From Thalassiosira profunda (taxonomy: Eukaryota > Bacillariophyta > Thalassiosirophyceae > Thalassiosirales > Thalassiosiraceae), in assembly GCA_036939355.1 (NCBI GenBank), contig JALLAP010001361.1, positions 1 through 10,071 of the forward strand: a stretch of 10,071 nucleotides of DNA, in the 5' to 3' direction. Made by a program: the position numbers and the translations under genes. Position 1 is the first letter of the stretch. Every line of letters starts with the position of its first letter. Shown here one piece after another: positions 7,760 through 10,071 of this stretch. The notes beneath the pieces are model-generated. The model had not been told where the DNA came from. It saw only the letters and a program-made list of their open reading frames with translations, and did not search any database.

Positions 7760-8653
7760 ATGTCGTCTCCCACCGCCCACGCCGCCCCCTACCACCCCGC
7801 CGAGCCGTCCGAGAAGCGCCCGAAGCTCGAGCACGTCGACGTCCCCAACGCACCTCACGAGGGCGCGCCTCCCATGGGCGGCCCTCCGGGGTACTACTAC
7901 CCCCCGCCCCCCGGCGCGGCCGGCAGCCCCGGAGGCGGGATGGGCCCGCCCGGGTACGCCTACCACCCGCCCCCGCACGACGCCTATTACGCCCCGCCGC
8001 CGCACGCATACGGCGCCCCTCCTCCGGGCGCTTACGGCGCTCCGCCCCAGGAGGGCAGTCCGCGCGGTCCCCAAGGCGGCCCGCCCCGCCCGGCCCACCT
8101 CCCGCCCCGCCTGAACGGCGGACAGTCCTTCGGCCACCCGCAGTTCCAGGATTACGTCCACCGTCCCGGCAAGGCGGTCCTCCCGCCGCCCGCCCCTTCC
8201 AACGGGGGGCCTGCTACATCGAGCCCGGGCACCGAAGAGGAGCCCCGCACGGATGCACGGTCTCCCGAGGGGAGTCGCAACTTGAACGCCATCGAGGAGC
8301 GGGTCCCCAGCACCACCGAAGCTGGCCCGGAGGGGTCCCCTCCGGGTCCCGCGGCGATGGCCGGGCCGCACCCCGGTCCTCCTACGCCGAGCATGGCCGG
8401 GTTCCAGGGGCCTCCGACGCCGATGCACGGACCGGGACCCTATGGCATGCCTCCTGGCATGCCTCCGGGGATGCCGTACGGTCATCCCGGGGCGTACCCG
8501 CCCCCGAGCCCGTACCACGGCGCCCCCGGGTACCCCCCCCCCCCCCCCCCCCCCCCCGCCCCCCACACCCGCCGCCCGGCCGGCCTCGCAGCAGCAGCCG
8601 CCGGCGGAGACGCCGCGTCTCTTCCATCTCCGTTGAGCGCTGGGCATCGATAA
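7760..8653 (+). CDS. Pro/Gly/Tyr-rich low-complexity protein, C-terminus uncertain
   Basis: I do not recognise a family. The frame starts at an ATG in good context (CAACCATGT) after a C/A-rich leader. As assembled it gives 297 residues. The N-terminus has a basic patch SEKRPKLEH (17-25) that could be a nuclear localisation signal. Residues 40-100 and 190-260 are runs of GYYYPPPP-, YAPPPHAYGAPPPGAYG- and MPPGMPPGMPYG-like repeats, typical of disordered, prion-like or RNA-binding-associated tails. Between them, 120-185 is more mixed (QSFGHPQFQDYVH, NLNAIEERV). A 25-base C run (8533-8557) encodes the final poly-Pro and makes the frame beyond it unreliable. The assembled tail is Ala/Arg-rich; the next frame gives a Pro/Gln-rich tail ending at 8636, which fits the rest of the protein better. 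The coding sequence is far more GC-rich than its neighbours. That it is a real gene is likely, not certain. Confidence 0.6.
   Translation: MSSPTAHAAPYHPAEPSEKRPKLEHVDVPNAPHEGAPPMGGPPGYYYPPPPGAAGSPGGGMGPPGYAYHPPPHDAYYAPPPHAYGAPPPGAYGAPPQEGSPRGPQGGPPRPAHLPPRLNGGQSFGHPQFQDYVHRPGKAVLPPPAPSNGGPATSSPGTEEEPRTDARSPEGSRNLNAIEERVPSTTEAGPEGSPPGPAAMAGPHPGPPTPSMAGFQGPPTPMHGPGPYGMPPGMPPGMPYGHPGAYPPPSPYHGAPGYPPPPPPPPAPHTRRPAGLAAAAAGGDAASLPSPLSAGHR
8533..8557. repeat. 25-base poly-C homopolymer in the Pro-rich ORF
   Basis: An uninterrupted run of 25 C follows TA at 8531-8532 and ends at G8558. Homopolymers of this length are prone to miscounting and to real slippage. A change of one or two bases alters the downstream reading frame and moves the stop codon to 8636 or 8787 instead of 8653. 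Confidence 0.97.
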
Positions 8654-8693
8654 TTTTGGCGGCTGATTTTGGTGGCCAGTCTACTTGGCAAGG

Positions 8694-9665
8694 ATGGCAG
8701 AGGAGGAGGAGTGGACAGGATACGACGGCGGCGCGGTGCAGGAATGGCACCGGACTGCCAGCCGGATCCGAGTGGCGTCGGGCGTGACCGTGATTCCAGA
8801 GCGGTCGTTTCTGGGCTTTAGAGATTTGCGGGCGGTCGATCTCAACAACGTCGTCGCCATCTCGAAGACGGCTTTCTTTCTTTGCACTTCGCTAGAGCAC
8901 ATAATTTGGCCAGCTTCCTCTGCGGTCGAGATCGGCGAGAGTGCATTTCAGCTCTGCAGTAGTTTGAGGGAGATTGATCTCGGCAACATAACGAAGATTG
9001 GAGCGCAGGCATTCTACAATTGCCATGCGCTGGAGCGCGTGACCATCCCATCACCCGTTGCTGAGATTGATGCTGCTGCGTTTCGCGGTTGCAGCAGTTT
9101 GGCGGAAGTGGAGCTCGGCGAGGGGATACAACGCATTGGAGCGGGGGCATTCTACAATTGCAGCAATTTGGTTCGGATCACTATTCCAGTATCCGTCACC
9201 AACATTGAAGCTCACGCATTCCATAACTGCAGCATGTTGGTGCATCTGAAGTTGAACGAGGGATTGCAGCGTGTTGGAGAGAGTGCATTTCGGAAATGCG
9301 CATCGCTGCTGCGCATCAGCATTCCCTCAACGACAGCGAATGTTGGGAAACATGCTTTTGCTCAATGCGATCGGTTGAGGCACGCAGAGTTCCAGGAGGG
9401 GCTCCAGAGTATTGGAGAAGGGGCATTTTCTCGTTGCAATTCGTTGGAAAGCATCACTATTCCCTCTTCTGTCACGTATGTTGGTAGAGGTGCATTCGAT
9501 TCTTGCCGCGGCCTTGCAGATATGACTCTGAACGAGGGGGTCCTTGCCAGGGTTCTGCACCCGAGCACTTTTGGCGGCGGGTGGGTGGGTATCGGGTGCC
9601 ACCCATTTCGTGTTCTCCTCGGGTATGGGTATCGGGTAGATACCCAACACCCGAGCCAAATTTAG
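8694..9665 (+). CDS. BspA-type leucine-rich-repeat protein, interrupted by a hAT element
   Basis: This is a protein-binding repeat protein of the LRR_5/BspA type; the partner is unknown. The first ATG is at 8694 (the frame itself opens at a TTG, 8685). After a short acidic start (MAEEEEWTGYDGG) come about ten repeats of roughly 23 residues with the pattern V/L-x-x-IG-x-x-AF-x-x-C-x-x-L-x-x-I/L. Two kinds alternate: one carries LNEGLQ or LGEGIQ, the other ITIPSSV. Clear examples are GAGAFYNCSNLVRITIPVSV and GEGAFSRCNSLESITIPSSV. There is no signal peptide or membrane segment, so an intracellular role is likely. The repeats run to about residue 285 (LADMTLNEGVLA); after that the frame enters the transposon and ends at 9665, adding about 38 unrelated residues. 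The native 3' end resumes at 9979. The start lies only 40-57 bases after the Pro-rich ORF, so the promoter is unclear and a fused gene model is conceivable. Confidence 0.85.
   Translation: MAEEEEWTGYDGGAVQEWHRTASRIRVASGVTVIPERSFLGFRDLRAVDLNNVVAISKTAFFLCTSLEHIIWPASSAVEIGESAFQLCSSLREIDLGNITKIGAQAFYNCHALERVTIPSPVAEIDAAAFRGCSSLAEVELGEGIQRIGAGAFYNCSNLVRITIPVSVTNIEAHAFHNCSMLVHLKLNEGLQRVGESAFRKCASLLRISIPSTTANVGKHAFAQCDRLRHAEFQEGLQSIGEGAFSRCNSLESITIPSSVTYVGRGAFDSCRGLADMTLNEGVLARVLHPSTFGGGWVGIGCHPFRVLLGYGYRVDTQHPSQI
9540..9547. repeat. Target-site duplication, left copy (GTCCTTGC)
   Basis: The 8 bases GTCCTTGC directly precede the left terminal inverted repeat and are repeated exactly at 9971-9978, directly after the right one. 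An 8-base duplication is the length produced by hAT transposases. The second base is T as in the common hAT target preference, but the seventh is G rather than A. Confidence 0.93.
9548..9565 (+). repeat. hAT terminal inverted repeat, left
   Basis: CAGGGTTCTGCACCCGAG is the exact reverse complement of 9953-9970. The match stops at base 18; the next bases (CAC versus TTG when inverted) differ. Confidence 0.95.
9578..9606 (+). repeat. Left subterminal CGGGT-rich block with internal duplicates
   Basis: CGGGTGGGTGGGTAT (9578-9592) recurs exactly at 9838-9852, and CGGGTGCCACCCAT (9593-9606) recurs exactly at 9894-9907. Both pairs are direct repeats, one member in each half of the element, so the two subterminal regions share building blocks beyond the terminal repeats. 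Confidence 0.9.
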
Positions 9666-9837
9666 CGGGTTTCGGGTATGGGTATTGGGTATCTATATGT
9701 ACTAATTCCTACGTACATAGGGTACTTAAGTACCGAAAATGTACCGTACTTTGGCCTCGTAGGCGAAAATTTTCGGGGTCAACCCCAAAATGCCCCCAAA
9801 TTTGACACCCGTCTCACACCCGTTTACCAGCGGTCGA

Positions 9838-9907
9838 CGGGTGGGTGGGTATGGGTATCCACCCAAACCGAGAGAGAGACGGGTGGGTACCAACGGGTGC
9901 CACCCAT
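9838..9907 (+). repeat. Right subterminal CGGGT-rich block
   Basis: This block carries the second copies of the two internal direct repeats (9838-9852 and 9894-9907). Between them are a short GA run (AGAGAGAGA, about 9870-9879) and another CGGGTGGGT. Its role as a transposase-binding region is inferred from hAT biology, not shown by the sequence. Confidence 0.8.
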
Positions 9908-9952
9908 ACCCGAAAAACCCCAAAATCACGGGTGTCGGGTGTCGGGTGTCAA

Positions 9953-9970
9953 CTCGGGTGCAGAACCCTG
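9953..9970 (-). repeat. hAT terminal inverted repeat, right
   Basis: CTCGGGTGCAGAACCCTG is the exact reverse complement of the left terminal repeat at 9548-9565. Confidence 0.95.
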
Positions 9971-9978
9971 GTCCTTGC
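9971..9978. repeat. Target-site duplication, right copy (GTCCTTGC)
   Basis: This is the exact second copy of the 8 bases at 9540-9547, directly outside the right terminal repeat. Confidence 0.93.
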
Positions 9979-10071
9979 TATTGATTCTCATTCTGATGCA
10001 TTCTTTGGCTGCAGCTCATCAACATTCCTCCTGTTGCCTTTGTGATTGGAATTCAAGGTGGCACCTGCGAG
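9979..10071 (+). pseudogene. 3' remnant of the LRR gene beyond the transposon
   Basis: With the element and one duplication discounted, the LRR frame continues from LNEGVLA into IDSHSDAFFGCSS, which matches the AF-x-x-C-S-S repeat core. That frame then hits TGA at 10043-10045. Another frame, open from about 10015 to the window edge, reads INIPPVAFVIG, which resembles the next repeat strand (ITIPSSVTYVG). This suggests a small frameshift near 10012-10020 in this stretch, so decay after insertion, a sequencing error or a splice site are all possible. The stretch runs off the window. Confidence 0.6.

Larger units (their letters stand above)
9548..9970. mobile_element. Non-autonomous hAT-type DNA transposon (MITE-like), 423 bases
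   Basis: Both ends carry a perfect 18-base inverted repeat (CAGGGTTCTGCACCCGAG and its reverse complement), and the element is flanked by identical 8-base direct repeats. Termini beginning CAGGG plus an 8-base duplication are the known signature of the hAT superfamily. The element is too short to encode a transposase, and I see no convincing open frame, so it must be moved by an enzyme encoded elsewhere. Near each end are dense CGGGT/ACCCG motifs (about 18 in total by eye), which would fit subterminal transposase-binding sites. They flank a core of roughly 120 bases without them that contains the palindromes GGTACTTAAGTACC (9721-9734) and CGAAAATTTTCG (9764-9775). Perfect ends and duplication suggest a recent insertion. 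It sits inside LRR coding sequence and supplies the stop codon now used. Confidence 0.92.

Noticed and set aside
7736..8647. 303-codon minus-strand frame and long alternative plus frames across the Pro-rich gene
   Set aside because: Very GC-rich sequence lacks stop codons in all frames. The alternatives are Arg/Gly monotony, while the 7760 frame has a good ATG context and varied motifs.
9578..9907. GGGTGGGT-type repeats as telomeric, G-quadruplex array or CRISPR repeats
   Set aside because: They lie strictly within the bounds of the transposon, are irregular, occur in both orientations and have no uniform spacers, so they are better explained as subterminal transposon motifs.

Overview
The window looks like nuclear DNA of a unicellular eukaryotic alga. 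A centric diatom of the Thalassiosira type is my best guess. The reasons are the eukaryote-only NSF ATPase, intron-poor and tightly packed genes on both strands, a MYND/RING-like/Sel1 protein, and a BspA-type leucine-rich-repeat protein; the last two families are strongly expanded in such diatoms. No ribosome-binding sites or operons are visible. The species call is inference, not proof.

Layout from left to right: (1) a 3'-truncated glucose-6-phosphate isomerase on the minus strand (1-1744); (2) a 447-base divergent intergenic region; (3) a MYND finger / RING-like / Sel1-repeat protein on the plus strand (2192-3280); (4) a 435-base gene-free stretch; (5) a PP2C-family protein phosphatase on the plus strand (3716-4840), whose true ATG lies 12 bases inside the longest open frame; (6) the membrane-fusion ATPase NSF/Sec18 on the minus strand (7194-4872), which meets the phosphatase tail to tail with 31 bases between stop codons. 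NSF is broken in this assembly only by a single N flanked by an exact 72-base duplication. (7) A 565-base divergent promoter region follows, then (8) a Pro/Gly/Tyr-rich low-complexity protein on the plus strand (7760-8653) containing a 25-C homopolymer, and (9) a BspA-type LRR protein on the plus strand starting at 8694.

The most interesting signal is at the right end. The LRR gene is interrupted by a 423-base non-autonomous DNA transposon (9548-9970). It has perfect 18-base terminal inverted repeats starting CAGGG, and it is flanked by a perfect 8-base target-site duplication GTCCTTGC. This combination is the hallmark of the hAT superfamily. The element carries dense CGGGT/ACCCG subterminal repeats and a palindromic core, and encodes no transposase. 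LRR coding sequence resumes in the same frame beyond the insertion, which shows what the insertion disrupted. As it stands, the open frame ends inside the element and gains a transposon-derived tail of about 38 residues.

The genes do not form one pathway: sugar-phosphate metabolism, signalling, vesicle traffic and lineage-expanded repeat proteins simply sit side by side. I see no defence system, biosynthetic cluster, CRISPR array, rRNA or tRNA.
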